Shown: positions 1-7,737 of the stretch, piece by piece
Position numbering within the stretch: position 1 is the first letter of the stretch
How the letters are laid out: every line of letters begins with the position of its first letter
Assembly (NCBI GenBank): GCA_013154005.1
Contig: JAADDK010000134.1
Location: forward strand, 1-33,247
Length of the DNA: 33,247 nt
Direction: 5' to 3'
Source: Methanobacteriota archaeon
Lineage (GTDB): Archaea; Thermoplasmatota; Thermoplasmata; Thermoplasmatales; Aciduliprofundaceae
Program-made: the position numbers and the translations under genes
The notes under the pieces: generated by a model
Told to the model about the DNA's origin: nothing
Seen by the model: the letters and a program-made list of their open reading frames with translations, nothing else
Databases searched by the model: none

Positions 1-66
1 TTGGCGGAAAAGGTACTTGGAGTTGAGGAGAACCCACCATGGAAACCGAAAACGCCGCTGCCGTGA
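1..66 (+). CDS. C-terminal end of an unidentified protein (5' truncated by window edge)
   Basis: Frame 1 is open from the first base and ends at TGA 64-66, giving a tail rich in proline and lysine (ends PWKPKTPLP). The start lies outside the window. The tail is too short to assign to a family. It is called as coding because it is open to the edge and is followed by a recognisable promoter for the next gene, but a chance open frame of 21 codons cannot be excluded. Confidence 0.45.
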   Translation: MAEKVLGVEENPPWKPKTPLP

Positions 67-131
67 AATTCGAGACGCTGGCAGTCGTAAAGTTTCCGTG
101 GTTTTTGTAATTGTAAAACTGCTCGCAAAAC

Positions 132-142
132 TTAATATAAAT
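132..142 (+). promoter_or_regulatory. TATA box of the DUF373 gene
   Basis: TTAATATAAAT is centred about 25 nt before the GTG start at 162. That is the archaeal TATA-to-transcription-start distance, so the mRNA is probably leaderless. No Shine-Dalgarno sequence precedes the GTG. Confidence 0.6.
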
Positions 143-161
143 TGAGGGCTATATCGCAATA

Positions 162-1298
162 GTGAAGACCTTAATTCTCACTGTGGACCGTGACGATGAT
201 CTGGGGCGCAAGGCAAAAGTCAAGGGTCCAGTTATCGGGAGAGAGGGCTGTCTGGATGCCGGAGTCTCGCTGGCGCTGGCAGACCCGGAAGATTCAGATG
301 CTAACGCGATTTTTGCGGCAATTTCCACCTATGACCGGCTCAAGAAAGACGGCAAAGACGTCGAGGTGGCGATTCTCACCGGGCACGAGTCGGTGGGCAT
401 GAAAAGCGACGAAATAATAACCAAGCAGTTTAGCAAGGTCATAGACGAGGTGCAGCCGGACGATATTATATTTGTCAGTGATGGCAGCGAAGATGAGTTT
501 ATAATTCCGATAATAACTTCCCGACGTCCCATAAAGCACCTGAGACGTGTCATAGTCAGACAGTCAAAGAGCATCGAGAGCACGTACTACATCATAATGA
601 AGGCGCTGAAAGACAAGAAAATAATGCGCAGGGTGATGATGCCCATTGCCCTGATATTTTTAGCGTATTCTATGGCCTCAATAATAATATTTCTGATTCG
701 CCTGTCCAATCCTTCGTGGAATCTCATAGACCCCGGCACGTTTGCATGGACAATAATCACGCTCACTCTGGGCCTGTACTTTCTGGAACGTGCATATGGA
801 ATTGGTGATAGATTACGCGGCAGCATTCGCCTTGCGAAAGAGGCCATGCTCGATGCCAAAGTCACCGTGGTGGGCGATACACTTGCCGCGTTGATTATTC
901 TGGCGGGATTGAATTTCGGTTATGAGGCCGCTCAGAGCAGCACAAATTTAGTGACTCAGTTCATGCTGTTTTTGCATACGTTTATTCTCTGGTTCGTGTT
1001 TGCAGTGATGGTCAGAGAGGGTGGCAAGACCTTCGACATCTGGATTCATCGCGGTGAGTACAACAAGCGTTTCTGGATCGGGCTTCTCTCCACACTTTCA
1101 CTGGGCATAATCATCTATGCACTGCTCGATTACATACTGCTTCTGATGAACGCAATAAGCAGCACTTCTCTTATCCCAATATCCATGATGGTGGCAACAG
1201 GCCTCATTATATCTTTTATCGCCGCCATGCTGCACAGAAAGATGCGAGGCGTGAACGATGGAGATTCAGGAATGGATGAGCCTGTACCGGAAGATTGA
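162..1298 (+). CDS. DUF373 family membrane protein
   Basis: A 378-residue protein of the archaeal DUF373 family. The N-terminal soluble part (residues 1-150) carries the family signature VDRDDDLGRKA followed by GPVIGRE and LADPEDSDANAIFAA. The rest (about 157-355) contains roughly six hydrophobic segments, so it is an integral membrane protein with a cytoplasmic N-terminal domain. Its biochemical function is unknown. The GTG start at 162 is supported by the family N-terminus (MKTLILTVDRDDD) and by the TATA spacing. Its 3' end overlaps mptE by 41 nt in another frame, which suggests co-transcription. The family assignment is strong; no function is claimed. Confidence 0.9.
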   Translation: MKTLILTVDRDDDLGRKAKVKGPVIGREGCLDAGVSLALADPEDSDANAIFAAISTYDRLKKDGKDVEVAILTGHESVGMKSDEIITKQFSKVIDEVQPDDIIFVSDGSEDEFIIPIITSRRPIKHLRRVIVRQSKSIESTYYIIMKALKDKKIMRRVMMPIALIFLAYSMASIIIFLIRLSNPSWNLIDPGTFAWTIITLTLGLYFLERAYGIGDRLRGSIRLAKEAMLDAKVTVVGDTLAALIILAGLNFGYEAAQSSTNLVTQFMLFLHTFILWFVFAVMVREGGKTFDIWIHRGEYNKRFWIGLLSTLSLGIIIYALLDYILLLMNAISSTSLIPISMMVATGLIISFIAAMLHRKMRGVNDGDSGMDEPVPED

Positions 1299-1914
1299 AT
1301 CGGATTTTCAATATCCGCGTGAAAATGAGTACCTTGCCCGGGACACGCTTTCACGTATAATCGGTGAGCGGGTGCTTTCAAAAGAAGATATTGCGCGGTA
1401 TATCGGGAAAAAGGTGTACGTGGCCGGCAATGCATCCTCTCTCGAGACAGAGTGGGCACTCATTGATAGGGACTGCACTGTGATTGCCGCCGATGATGCG
1501 GCGGTTTTTCTCTATGACAGGGGTATACTTCCGGACCTCGTGATGACGGACCTCGATGGTGATGTTCAAAAGCTTATGGAAATACCGGCAATATTTGGAA
1601 TACACGCACATGGTGATAATGTTTCTCGATTGCATTTTGCCGAAGATTTCGATACGGTATTTGGCACCACGCAGGTTGAGCCCGCATGGAACGTTTACAA
1701 TTTTGGCGGCTTCACAGATGGCGACCGTGCGGTATTTCTCGCAGCGCATTTTGGAGCTGAGGTGCATCTTGTGGGCTTTGATTTTGACGCTCCTCGTGTG
1801 GTTGCGGGCAAAGACCCGGAGATTAAAAGAAAAAAGCTGCGCTGGGCAAAGTATCTTATCGATTATTTGCGGGCGCACGGCGCTTCAATTGTATGGGAAA
1901 AATTAAAATCTTAG
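1258..1914 (+). CDS. mptE: 6-hydroxymethyl-7,8-dihydropterin pyrophosphokinase, MptE type (DUF115)
   Basis: A 218-residue protein resembling archaeal MptE, which transfers pyrophosphate from ATP to 6-hydroxymethyl-dihydropterin in tetrahydromethanopterin/folate-type pterin synthesis. Visible marks are a Rossmann-like stretch GKKVYVAGNASSLE (about 50-63), the conserved PDLVMTDLDGD (about 91-101), GIHAHGDN and a late VHLVGFDFD strand. The protein is somewhat short for the family but complete from start to stop. The start overlaps the DUF373 gene; Met7 (position 1276) is an alternative that shortens the overlap to 23 nt. The pathway role is inferred from family membership. Confidence 0.85.
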   Translation: MEIQEWMSLYRKIESDFQYPRENEYLARDTLSRIIGERVLSKEDIARYIGKKVYVAGNASSLETEWALIDRDCTVIAADDAAVFLYDRGILPDLVMTDLDGDVQKLMEIPAIFGIHAHGDNVSRLHFAEDFDTVFGTTQVEPAWNVYNFGGFTDGDRAVFLAAHFGAEVHLVGFDFDAPRVVAGKDPEIKRKKLRWAKYLIDYLRAHGASIVWEKLKS

Positions 1915-1933
1915 TGCAGGATACACACGCTGA

Positions 1934-2362
1934 ATGGAAACGATTTTGAGTCCACAGCTTGCCACGATTCTCAGTGCCTTGCTTGTTATATACATAGGTA
2001 TAGTTGTTGAAAAGTACTATGTTTCCTGGTCGAGCGTTTACACAAACACTTTGAGTTTCATAATTCTTCTGGGCACGATAGCCATGAGCGGTACGGTATT
2101 TCTTTTGCTTCTCGCTTACACCTTGCTTGGGTACGTGGCGGTCAAGATGCACTGGAAACGGCTTTTTCCGCTGTTTGGGTGCAAGACCTACGGCTCTCTG
2201 GTTCTGGTGCTCGTCCTCGGTTCAGAAGGATTCATATTCGGTCTTTACAGCGTGCTCTCTGTGTTGATTTCATGGCTCGTCGTGGCATTGGTCGTGCACA
2301 TTATCGGATATGAGTATGTTAAATATTCAAGGAGGAAAAAGAGATGGTCCGCAAGACGTTAA
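1934..2362 (+). CDS. small multi-pass membrane protein, unknown
   Basis: A 142-residue hydrophobic protein with about four transmembrane segments (roughly 10-27, 38-65, 86-102 and 105-128) and a strongly basic C-terminal tail (SRRKKRWSARR), which suggests that the tail faces the cytoplasm. I do not recognise the family. An AT-rich stretch (about 1898-1910) lies some 28 nt before the ATG and may be a promoter, although the gene could also be read from the mptE transcript 19 nt upstream. Its end overlaps the following DUF504 gene by 19 nt and contains that gene's ribosome binding site, so the two are probably translated from one mRNA. Confidence 0.65.
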   Translation: METILSPQLATILSALLVIYIGIVVEKYYVSWSSVYTNTLSFIILLGTIAMSGTVFLLLLAYTLLGYVAVKMHWKRLFPLFGCKTYGSLVLVLVLGSEGFIFGLYSVLSVLISWLVVALVVHIIGYEYVKYSRRKKRWSARR

Positions 2363-2580
2363 ACGAATACAAATGGCGTCCGGACACGGATTTCTCAAAG
2401 ATAGTGGTGTACTACATTGATCGCCTGAACCCGAGAGGATATGCCGTGCTCAGAGGCGATGATATTGTGGATATGGGCGATAAATTCATATTCACCCGTG
2501 ATGGTATGATTCCGTATCACCGGGTCATAAAAATAGAGTATGATGGAAAGATTATTTGGCAGAGAGCTCGGAGGGCGTAG
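2344..2580 (+). CDS. DUF504 / MJ1316-like RNA-end recognition domain protein
   Basis: A 78-residue protein that is one DUF504 domain. The order KIVVYYIDR, DDIVDMGDKFIF, IPYHRVIKIEYDGKIIWQR matches the family pattern (strand, DIxxxG, IPxHRI, G-x-I/V). The family has been proposed to recognise RNA with cyclic or processed ends in RNA repair, so a role in RNA metabolism is plausible but not proven here. A strong GGAGG site about 9 nt before ATG 2344 fixes the start. The last 29 nt overlap the 3' end of the opposing DUF2085 gene. Confidence 0.8.
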   Translation: MVRKTLNEYKWRPDTDFSKIVVYYIDRLNPRGYAVLRGDDIVDMGDKFIFTRDGMIPYHRVIKIEYDGKIIWQRARRA

Positions 2581-3130
2581 CGTAGAACATGTATGCAAAC
2601 ACGAACGCTGAGAACGTGCCCACGAGCATTCCCGTAATTATTCTGGTCAGATTTGTGCTTTCATACGATGTTATCAGCTGTATCCCGCCGTCAAGAGCCA
2701 TAGGTATGAGTATCAAAAAATAAAGCAAGAAACCCATTCTGACCCTGAAATACGCGGCAAGAAACAGCCCGAACGCCAGTCCAAGAAATATGCCGGTGCA
2801 TCTCGCGCAATACGGCATCTGGTTGCCATTGATGAAGAATGAGCGGTCTGCGTGCTGGTGGCACATGTAATCTCCCGATATGTAGACTGCGTGAAACACC
2901 GGGTTATGAATATGCGCGTTTATGTATGGCGTGTTGTCCGGAATGCTCACCTTTCCGTTGTTTCCCAGGTATATGGAGTTTGGAGGCATCAGCGCCGGAG
3001 AGATAAAAAGCAGCACAACCCAGATAAACGCAAGTATGAATGGTATATATGCCAGAATGTTCTGTTTTTCTTTACGATGCAGTTCAAGCGTCAAACTTTC
3101 CAATAACTGTGCCTTCGAAATCTTCATCAT
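2552..3130 (-). CDS. DUF2085 family membrane protein
   Basis: A 192-residue membrane protein. The DUF2085 signature is clear: CHQHADRSFF, then PYCARCTGIFLG, followed by hydrophobic segments (about 110-130, 134-152 and 163-185); another membrane span lies at 27-47. The conserved Cys/His cluster suggests metal or redox chemistry, but the family's function is unknown. The gene starts inside the UMP kinase gene (47-nt overlap) on the same strand, so it probably shares that transcript. Met1 or Met2 could be the start. It converges with the DUF504 gene, with overlapping stop regions. Confidence 0.85.
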   Translation of the reverse strand: MMKISKAQLLESLTLELHRKEKQNILAYIPFILAFIWVVLLFISPALMPPNSIYLGNNGKVSIPDNTPYINAHIHNPVFHAVYISGDYMCHQHADRSFFINGNQMPYCARCTGIFLGLAFGLFLAAYFRVRMGFLLYFLILIPMALDGGIQLITSYESTNLTRIITGMLVGTFSAFVFAYMFYATPSELSAK

Positions 3131-3752
3131 TAATCACCTTCCGCACATTTTCGAGGTCTTTGCTAACAATGTAAAGTGCTATATTACTGCGTTCTGCGAT
3201 TTTTATGGCAAGCAGGTCCAGCGGTATGTTGAGTCCCGCGTCCATTTTCTCGCTGAAAAACAGAGATTTTGCCTCATCATAGCTCATTTGCGGTACGAGC
3301 TTTGCATCGCTGAACTTTCTGGGGTCTCTGTCATATATTCCACCCACCGAGGTCATGTTTATCACTTTTTTCTCGCCCAGTTTCTCTGCCAGAAGCAGGG
3401 ACACGCCGTCGGTGGTGTGCCCGGGCTCGGTGCCGCCCATAACCACGTTTTTGTAAGTTCTTCCCGCGAAGATTGCCTCGCTTATGGTTTCTGGAATCTC
3501 GGGATATGTGTCTTCCGTGATCAGCAATTTTGCGTTTAGGCGTGTGGCCATGATACCTATCTCGTCCAGAGTGTATTCGTTCATCTGCAGGGTGCGTGCA
3601 TAATTTATGTAATTTCTGGCCAGTTCGCCACCTCCTACCACGACGTACAGAGGCACATGACAGGTGCGCATAAAATTCCGGAACTTTTTCACATAATCAA
3701 TATCAACTCCGTTTCTGGAAACAATCGAGCCGCCCAGTGATATAACCACCAT
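3084..3752 (-). CDS. pyrH: UMP kinase, archaeal type
   Basis: A 222-residue amino-acid-kinase-fold enzyme that phosphorylates UMP to UDP with ATP in pyrimidine nucleotide synthesis. Seen: N-terminal VVISLGGSIV phosphate-binding loop, VVVGGGELAR, the UMP-kinase-typical GGTEPGHTTDGVSLLLAE, and TSVGGIYDRDPRKF near the nucleotide site. The track ORF starts at 3773, but the internal ATG at 3752 matches the family N-terminus (MVVISLGGS) and lies about 27 nt from a TATA-like AATTTTTAATAG, so a leaderless start there is preferred. It overlaps the downstream DUF2085 gene by 47 nt. Confidence 0.9.
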   Translation of the reverse strand: MVVISLGGSIVSRNGVDIDYVKKFRNFMRTCHVPLYVVVGGGELARNYINYARTLQMNEYTLDEIGIMATRLNAKLLITEDTYPEIPETISEAIFAGRTYKNVVMGGTEPGHTTDGVSLLLAEKLGEKKVINMTSVGGIYDRDPRKFSDAKLVPQMSYDEAKSLFFSEKMDAGLNIPLDLLAIKIAERSNIALYIVSKDLENVRKVINDEDFEGTVIGKFDA

Positions 3753-3773
3753 ACTAAATGGGATAGTTAGCAT

Positions 3774-3803
3774 CTATTAAAAATTTTGGAAAAAATGAAG
3801 AAA
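3774..3803 (-). promoter_or_regulatory. T-rich mscS terminator / UMP kinase TATA region
   Basis: On the minus strand the short gap after the mscS stop reads as T-tracts (TTTCTTCATTTTTTCC then AATTTTTAATAG). The first tract resembles an archaeal oligo-T terminator for mscS. The second places a TATA-like element about 27 nt before the preferred pyrH start. One short gap seems to serve both purposes. Confidence 0.45.
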
Positions 3804-4610
3804 TTAGTTGCGCATATGCACGTCCAGCTGCGGAAACGGTATCTCGATTCCCTCTTTGCGGTACGCGTCGTATATGGCCTTCGTTATCTCGCCCTTTACG
3901 GTCCAGTAGTCTTCCGTCTTGCTCCATGGGCGTAGTTGCAGATTTATAGAAGAATCTGCCAGTTCTGTTATCGCCACTGCCGGCTCTGGCTCTTTTACCA
4001 CGAGCTTATGACTTTTCATAATATCCATGGCTATCTTCACCGCTTTATCGATGTCCGTGCCGTACGCCACTCCCACATTCACGTCCACTCTTCGAAGGTC
4101 CATTTTTGTGTAATTCACCATCGGACTGCCCCATATGAGCTTATTGGGTATGCTGATGTACGTGTTGTCCGGGGTGAGGAACTGTGTGGCCATTATGCCT
4201 ATGCCCACAACCTTTCCTGTATAGCCCTGAGTGCTCACCACGTCGCCCTTATCGAACGGACGGGTTAGCGCAATCCAGAACCCGCTGGCGAGGTTGGTTA
4301 TTGTGTCCTGCATGCCAAAGCCCAGAATCAAGCCTATGATGGCGGATAATCCCAGCACTATGGCGCTCACGTCGTAGCCCAGCTCGGGTAAGGCGATTAA
4401 GAGCACGACTATGTAAAGCAGCACAGTCAGAAGCCGAACAAGAAATTCCACCAGAATCACGGGCAATGACGTCTTTTTCAGACTTTTTCTGAATATGGAC
4501 ATTGCTATTTTTACCACGATAATGCCGACGATTAGCACTATTGCAAACTCCAGAATTTGCATTATTGAAACCCCTATGTATGGTAGAGGCGTTTCAAGGT
4601 TTATTGCCAT
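3804..4610 (-). CDS. mscS: MscS-family mechanosensitive ion channel
   Basis: A 268-residue small-conductance mechanosensitive channel that releases solutes under hypo-osmotic stress. Transmembrane helices lie at about 15-38, 53-75 and 82-115. The pore helix has the MscS pattern of small residues and a polar break (GLSAIIGLILGFGMQDTI). The beta domain follows with RPFDKGDVV, GKVVGIGIMATQF, DNTYISIPN and a VNYT strand, and then the alpha/beta cytoplasmic domain. The length is typical of the minimal family. AGGTGGTGA precedes the ATG and a TATA-like GTTTAAGTAAG lies about 36 nt upstream, so it has its own promoter. Confidence 0.93.
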   Translation of the reverse strand: MAINLETPLPYIGVSIMQILEFAIVLIVGIIVVKIAMSIFRKSLKKTSLPVILVEFLVRLLTVLLYIVVLLIALPELGYDVSAIVLGLSAIIGLILGFGMQDTITNLASGFWIALTRPFDKGDVVSTQGYTGKVVGIGIMATQFLTPDNTYISIPNKLIWGSPMVNYTKMDLRRVDVNVGVAYGTDIDKAVKIAMDIMKSHKLVVKEPEPAVAITELADSSINLQLRPWSKTEDYWTVKGEITKAIYDAYRKEGIEIPFPQLDVHMRN

Positions 4611-4640
4611 ATATTATCACCACCTATCGAACGATAATAT

Positions 4641-4651
4641 CTTACTTAAAC
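4641..4651 (-). promoter_or_regulatory. TATA box of mscS
   Basis: Minus-strand GTTTAAGTAAG lies about 36 nt before the mscS ATG, leaving a short leader of about 10 nt that contains the AGGTGGTGA ribosome binding site. Confidence 0.45.
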
Positions 4652-4658
4652 TTTCGTG

Positions 4659-4673
4659 CAAAAAAAGAAAAAA
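4659..4673 (-). terminator. oligo-T terminator after tldE
   Basis: Directly after the tldE TAA the minus strand reads TTTTTTCTTTTTTTG. A bare T-run without a hairpin is the usual archaeal intrinsic terminator, and it separates the tldDE transcript from mscS. Confidence 0.6.
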
Positions 4674-5984
4674 TTACTGGGTGGCGCGGGTTATGCCCAC
4701 GTCGCTTATTCTTATGTACGGTGTGAACACGGGAATCTCGCATTCCCACCAGTGAATCTGCTCTGGCGCGTTGCCTATTGCAGATATGTTTTCCAACATG
4801 CGCTGTACGTTATCACTTATCCGTATGTTTTTAAGTGCGCCTTTAATCTCTCCGTTCTCTATCAAAAATATGCCGTCGCGGGGTATTGTGGAGAAATCTC
4901 CAGCCACGTAGTTCTGGAACCTTGTGTACCAGATATTGGTTATGTAAATTGCCCTGCTCACATCGAAAATTTCATCTTTTTTGTAATCGCCCGGCTCAAC
5001 GTAGAGGTTCCAGGGGCCGGGGGAGACTATGCCCGCGTTTGCAGTGTTTTCCATATTGTATTTCTTTGCGTAGCTGTGGTTGAGCAGGTACGTTTTGAGC
5101 ACTCCATTCTCGATGATGGCGGTGTTTCTGGTGGCCACTCCCTCTGCATCGAATTTTCTCGTGCCGTAGCCGTTGGGCAGGTTGCCGATGTCCCTGAACG
5201 TGAAGTTCTCTGTTGCCACCTTCTGTCCTATCTTGCCCATCAGAAAGCTGAACCCTGCCTCCACCGCCATGGCCGAGGTGAATCTGCCCATCATTGAGAG
5301 AAGATTTCCTATTGCCAGCGGGTCGAAAATCACCTCGTATTTTCCCGGCTCACCCAGTACGGGGTCAGATACTGCCTTCGCAATCTCTCCAGCCTTCTCG
5401 CCCGCCTTCTCCGGGTTGAATTTGCTGAGCACTCTCGCGGAGGAGGTGGCATGGCCGCTGGACAGGGGGTCTTTAAATGCGCGTATGCTAATCTCTATAC
5501 CCGTGCCCTGGTCCATTGCCTCGGCGCCGTTGCTGGTGCTGAGATATATTTTGTTGTGGTCCGTGTACAGCACGCCGGCCACACGCTCGAGCCCGGTGGC
5601 ATCGATTCCCGCCTTTGCCAGCTCTGCAGGGTCTGCATTCAGAATCTTCGGGTCATAGGTTTCGGGTATATCCGGATACTGAGAATCTGGTTCTGCGAGC
5701 CCGTAATAATCTTCCTTTGGGCTCATGCCCTTGATGACCTTGTTCAGTGATTCCAAAATTCTGGTTATTGTTGCCTCGTCGTACACGGAGAGCTCTGTGC
5801 CCGCGATTCTTTTGTCCTTTTCCACGAATATTTCCGTGCTCTTGGAGAGCCATTTTTTTGAGATGGAGATGTCTCCATTTGCGAATCGAACCTGCGTTCT
5901 CTCAGATTCTCTGGAAAGTATGGCAACGTCTCCAAACCCCATCTTTTTTGCAATTTTCATAATTTTATCATTTTGCTCGAACAT
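4674..5984 (-). CDS. tldE: TldE/PmbA-type subunit of the TldD/TldE metalloprotease
   Basis: A 436-residue member of the TldD/PmbA family lacking the HExxxH zinc motif, so it is the non-catalytic TldE partner. Family marks: RFANGDISISKKWLS near the N-terminus, DPLSSGHATSS in the middle, IFDPLAIGNLL, FDAEGVATRNTAIIENGVLKTYL, and NIWYTRFQNYVAGDFSTIPRDG near the end. TldD/TldE heterodimers degrade unfolded peptides and trim modified peptides. The track ORF begins at 6041, but the AGGAGGTGAAAAACATG context fixes the start at 5984, with the binding site covering the tldD stop codon. This leaves 5 nt between tldD and tldE, typical of stoichiometric co-translation. Confidence 0.92.
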   Translation of the reverse strand: MFEQNDKIMKIAKKMGFGDVAILSRESERTQVRFANGDISISKKWLSKSTEIFVEKDKRIAGTELSVYDEATITRILESLNKVIKGMSPKEDYYGLAEPDSQYPDIPETYDPKILNADPAELAKAGIDATGLERVAGVLYTDHNKIYLSTSNGAEAMDQGTGIEISIRAFKDPLSSGHATSSARVLSKFNPEKAGEKAGEIAKAVSDPVLGEPGKYEVIFDPLAIGNLLSMMGRFTSAMAVEAGFSFLMGKIGQKVATENFTFRDIGNLPNGYGTRKFDAEGVATRNTAIIENGVLKTYLLNHSYAKKYNMENTANAGIVSPGPWNLYVEPGDYKKDEIFDVSRAIYITNIWYTRFQNYVAGDFSTIPRDGIFLIENGEIKGALKNIRISDNVQRMLENISAIGNAPEQIHWWECEIPVFTPYIRISDVGITRATQ

Positions 5985-5989
5985 GTTTT

Positions 5990-7408
5990 TCACCTCCTCA
6001 GCGTGATGTCTCTGAGTCGTGCATATGCACCGCCCATCCACACCGGTACACCCTGCATCGGCTCACCTTTTCCGCACGTGCCGGGATAGAATTCCACTTC
6101 TCGAGACACAGCGTCCACACTGCTCCACAGTGCGCGGGTTGTGATTTCGATTATGGGCTTGACGACGGGGTGCTTAATCTCGCCGTTCTCAATGAGATAC
6201 GCTTCTCTGCCCACGTATCTCTGCTGGTATCTGCGGTCATCTATATTCCATTCGTTGAAACTTTTTATGAATACGCCCCTTTTCACGTCTTCGATGAGCT
6301 CTTCAAAGCTGTGCTCTCCCGGAGCAAGATATGTGTTTGCCATTCTCACTATGGGCTCTCTGTCGTAGTTGAATGCACGGGCGGCGGCGTTGGAGTGCGT
6401 GCCGAGAATATATGCGTACTCTCGGTTTGTCAGAAACTCGTTGATTATGCCGTCCTTGATGAGATATCGGGGCCTGGCTTTCACGCCCTCATCATCATAA
6501 AGATAAAATCCGTAGCTTCCCGGTATGGTGGGGTCTTCCACCACGTTTACCACATCGCTGCCAATTCTCTCACCGAGCATGTCGGGGGTTACGAAGCTCT
6601 CACCCGCCTGCGCGGCTTCACGGCCGAATATGCGGTCCGACTCATATGGATGTCCAACACTTTCGTGAACTGCGATTCCCGAGACCTCGGGGGCGATTAC
6701 AATGTCCAGTTTTCCCTCCGGCGAGGGTTTGCCTTCCCTGAGCATTTTTTGAAGGATACGCACGTCCGCCTCTGCGCGGGCCCATGGCTCATCTGCCTCT
6801 ATGTATTCCAGCCCGCCGGTAAACGCGCTTTCCACAAACGGTGCCTGTGCAGTTTTTCCGTCTTCCAGCACAACCAGATTGTACATTATTACCACTCTGG
6901 GAATCGTGCTATCTATCCATGCGCCTTCGGTGTTGGCAAAGATGCGATGTTCCAGCAGTTCGTTATAAATGAGGTATCGCATAGGAACGTTTATTCCTGT
7001 GTCCTTAACTCTATCTTCTATGAGCTTGAGATACTCGGTTTTTTCCTCGATGCTCATATCCAAAAAGCTTTTTTTCATTATAACCTCGTATCTGGCCCTC
7101 TGAAACCGTTCTTCGCTGAACCGTATTTTATTTTTTCGCACTTTTGCGGACATTTTTGCCAGCTTGAGTGCCTCGGTAAGCGCGTTCGTTATCGACTCTT
7201 TAGTGAGTGTGTTTGTGGAAGCAAAACCCATTGCGCCGTCCACCAGCACCCTTATTCCCATACCTTCATCATTGGCAATCTGCACACCTTCCGTCATTCC
7301 GTTTTTGAAAGGTATGCCGGTGCCCGTGGTCTTCTGGTACCGTGCTTCGCAGTGCTCTGCACCTGCTTCAAGCGCTTTATCCATGACAAGTTCTATAAGC
7401 TCTTCCAT
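5990..7408 (-). CDS. tldD: TldD zinc metalloprotease catalytic subunit
   Basis: A 472-residue TldD. The zinc-binding HESVGH motif lies at residues 248-253, followed by PYESDRIFG. A conserved cysteine is present in YPGTCGKGEPMQGVPVW near residue 445. The N-terminal domain has FKNGMTEGVQIANDEGMGIRVLVDGAMGFAS as in the family. It forms a heterodimeric peptidase with the adjacent tldE product in the cytoplasm. The start has a GAGGTGACAGT site and a TATA-like element about 38 nt upstream. Length is normal for the family and all key residues are present. Confidence 0.95.
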   Translation of the reverse strand: MEELIELVMDKALEAGAEHCEARYQKTTGTGIPFKNGMTEGVQIANDEGMGIRVLVDGAMGFASTNTLTKESITNALTEALKLAKMSAKVRKNKIRFSEERFQRARYEVIMKKSFLDMSIEEKTEYLKLIEDRVKDTGINVPMRYLIYNELLEHRIFANTEGAWIDSTIPRVVIMYNLVVLEDGKTAQAPFVESAFTGGLEYIEADEPWARAEADVRILQKMLREGKPSPEGKLDIVIAPEVSGIAVHESVGHPYESDRIFGREAAQAGESFVTPDMLGERIGSDVVNVVEDPTIPGSYGFYLYDDEGVKARPRYLIKDGIINEFLTNREYAYILGTHSNAAARAFNYDREPIVRMANTYLAPGEHSFEELIEDVKRGVFIKSFNEWNIDDRRYQQRYVGREAYLIENGEIKHPVVKPIIEITTRALWSSVDAVSREVEFYPGTCGKGEPMQGVPVWMGGAYARLRDITLRR

Positions 7409-7441
7409 ACTGTCACCTCTTTTGCATCAATATGCATATAT

Positions 7442-7450
7442 CTTATTTAA
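7442..7450 (-). promoter_or_regulatory. TATA box of the tldDE operon
   Basis: Minus-strand TTAAATAAG lies about 38 nt before the tldD ATG, leaving a leader of about 12 nt that includes GAGGTGAC. Confidence 0.5.
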
Positions 7451-7536
7451 CGCTTTCTTAATTAATATATAATTTATAAAATTTTTCTTTCAGAAGGGTA
7501 TTTTTGAGAGGGTCATTGGTTGGCCACCTGTGTGTA

Positions 7537-7633
7537 AATGGCTAGCAATAAATTGAGGTTTCGGGTTGAAAGCGTATGATGAATTTGAAAGCATATTCCG
7601 AAAAATAAACGTTTTGAAGGAGGTAATAAGATG
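7537..7633 (+). pseudogene. possible broken small gene upstream of the tRNA locus
   Basis: ATG 7537 opens a 13-codon frame (MASNKLRFRVESV). Another frame continues, from a TTG preceded by GAGGT, as a 22-residue peptide (AYDEFESIFRKINVLKEVIR) whose TGA overlaps ATG 7631 as ATGA, with AAGGAGGT inside it. Read across the frame change, the two pieces look like one short charged protein. The stretch may be the decayed remains of a coupled gene pair cut off by the tRNA locus. This is inference; chance small frames are possible. Confidence 0.25.
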
Positions 7634-7664
7634 AGGGAAATGACGAACCCCGAACATGAATTAG

Positions 7665-7737
7665 CAGCCCCGGGGAGATTCGAACTCCCGTCGCGGGATC
7701 CAAAGTCCCACATGCTTGACCGCTACACCACGGGGCT
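7665..7737 (-). tRNA. tRNA-Gln (anticodon UUG)
   Basis: A 73-nt cloverleaf on the minus strand. The acceptor stem AGCCCCG/CGGGGCT is perfect, with discriminator G. The D-arm stem is GTGT/GCAT. The anticodon arm is TGGGA-CTTTGGA-TCCCG, whose loop places UUG at positions 34-36, so it reads CAA glutamine codons. The T-arm GGGAG-TTCGAAT-CTCCC is canonical. There is no intron and CCA is not encoded. The 5' flank (higher coordinates) consists of two 57-nt repeats carrying copies of this tRNA's 5' end, so the usual promoter position is occupied by repeat sequence. Confidence 0.95.

Noticed and set aside
2922-3539. 205-residue plus-strand ORF opposite DUF2085 and UMP kinase
   Set aside because: Shadow of two genes with clear family motifs on the minus strand; no promoter or ribosome site.
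6170-7450. 426-residue plus-strand ORF opposite tldD
   Set aside because: It is a long antisense shadow of tldD, with cysteine/histidine-rich composition and no recognisable domain; tldD has its zinc motif intact.
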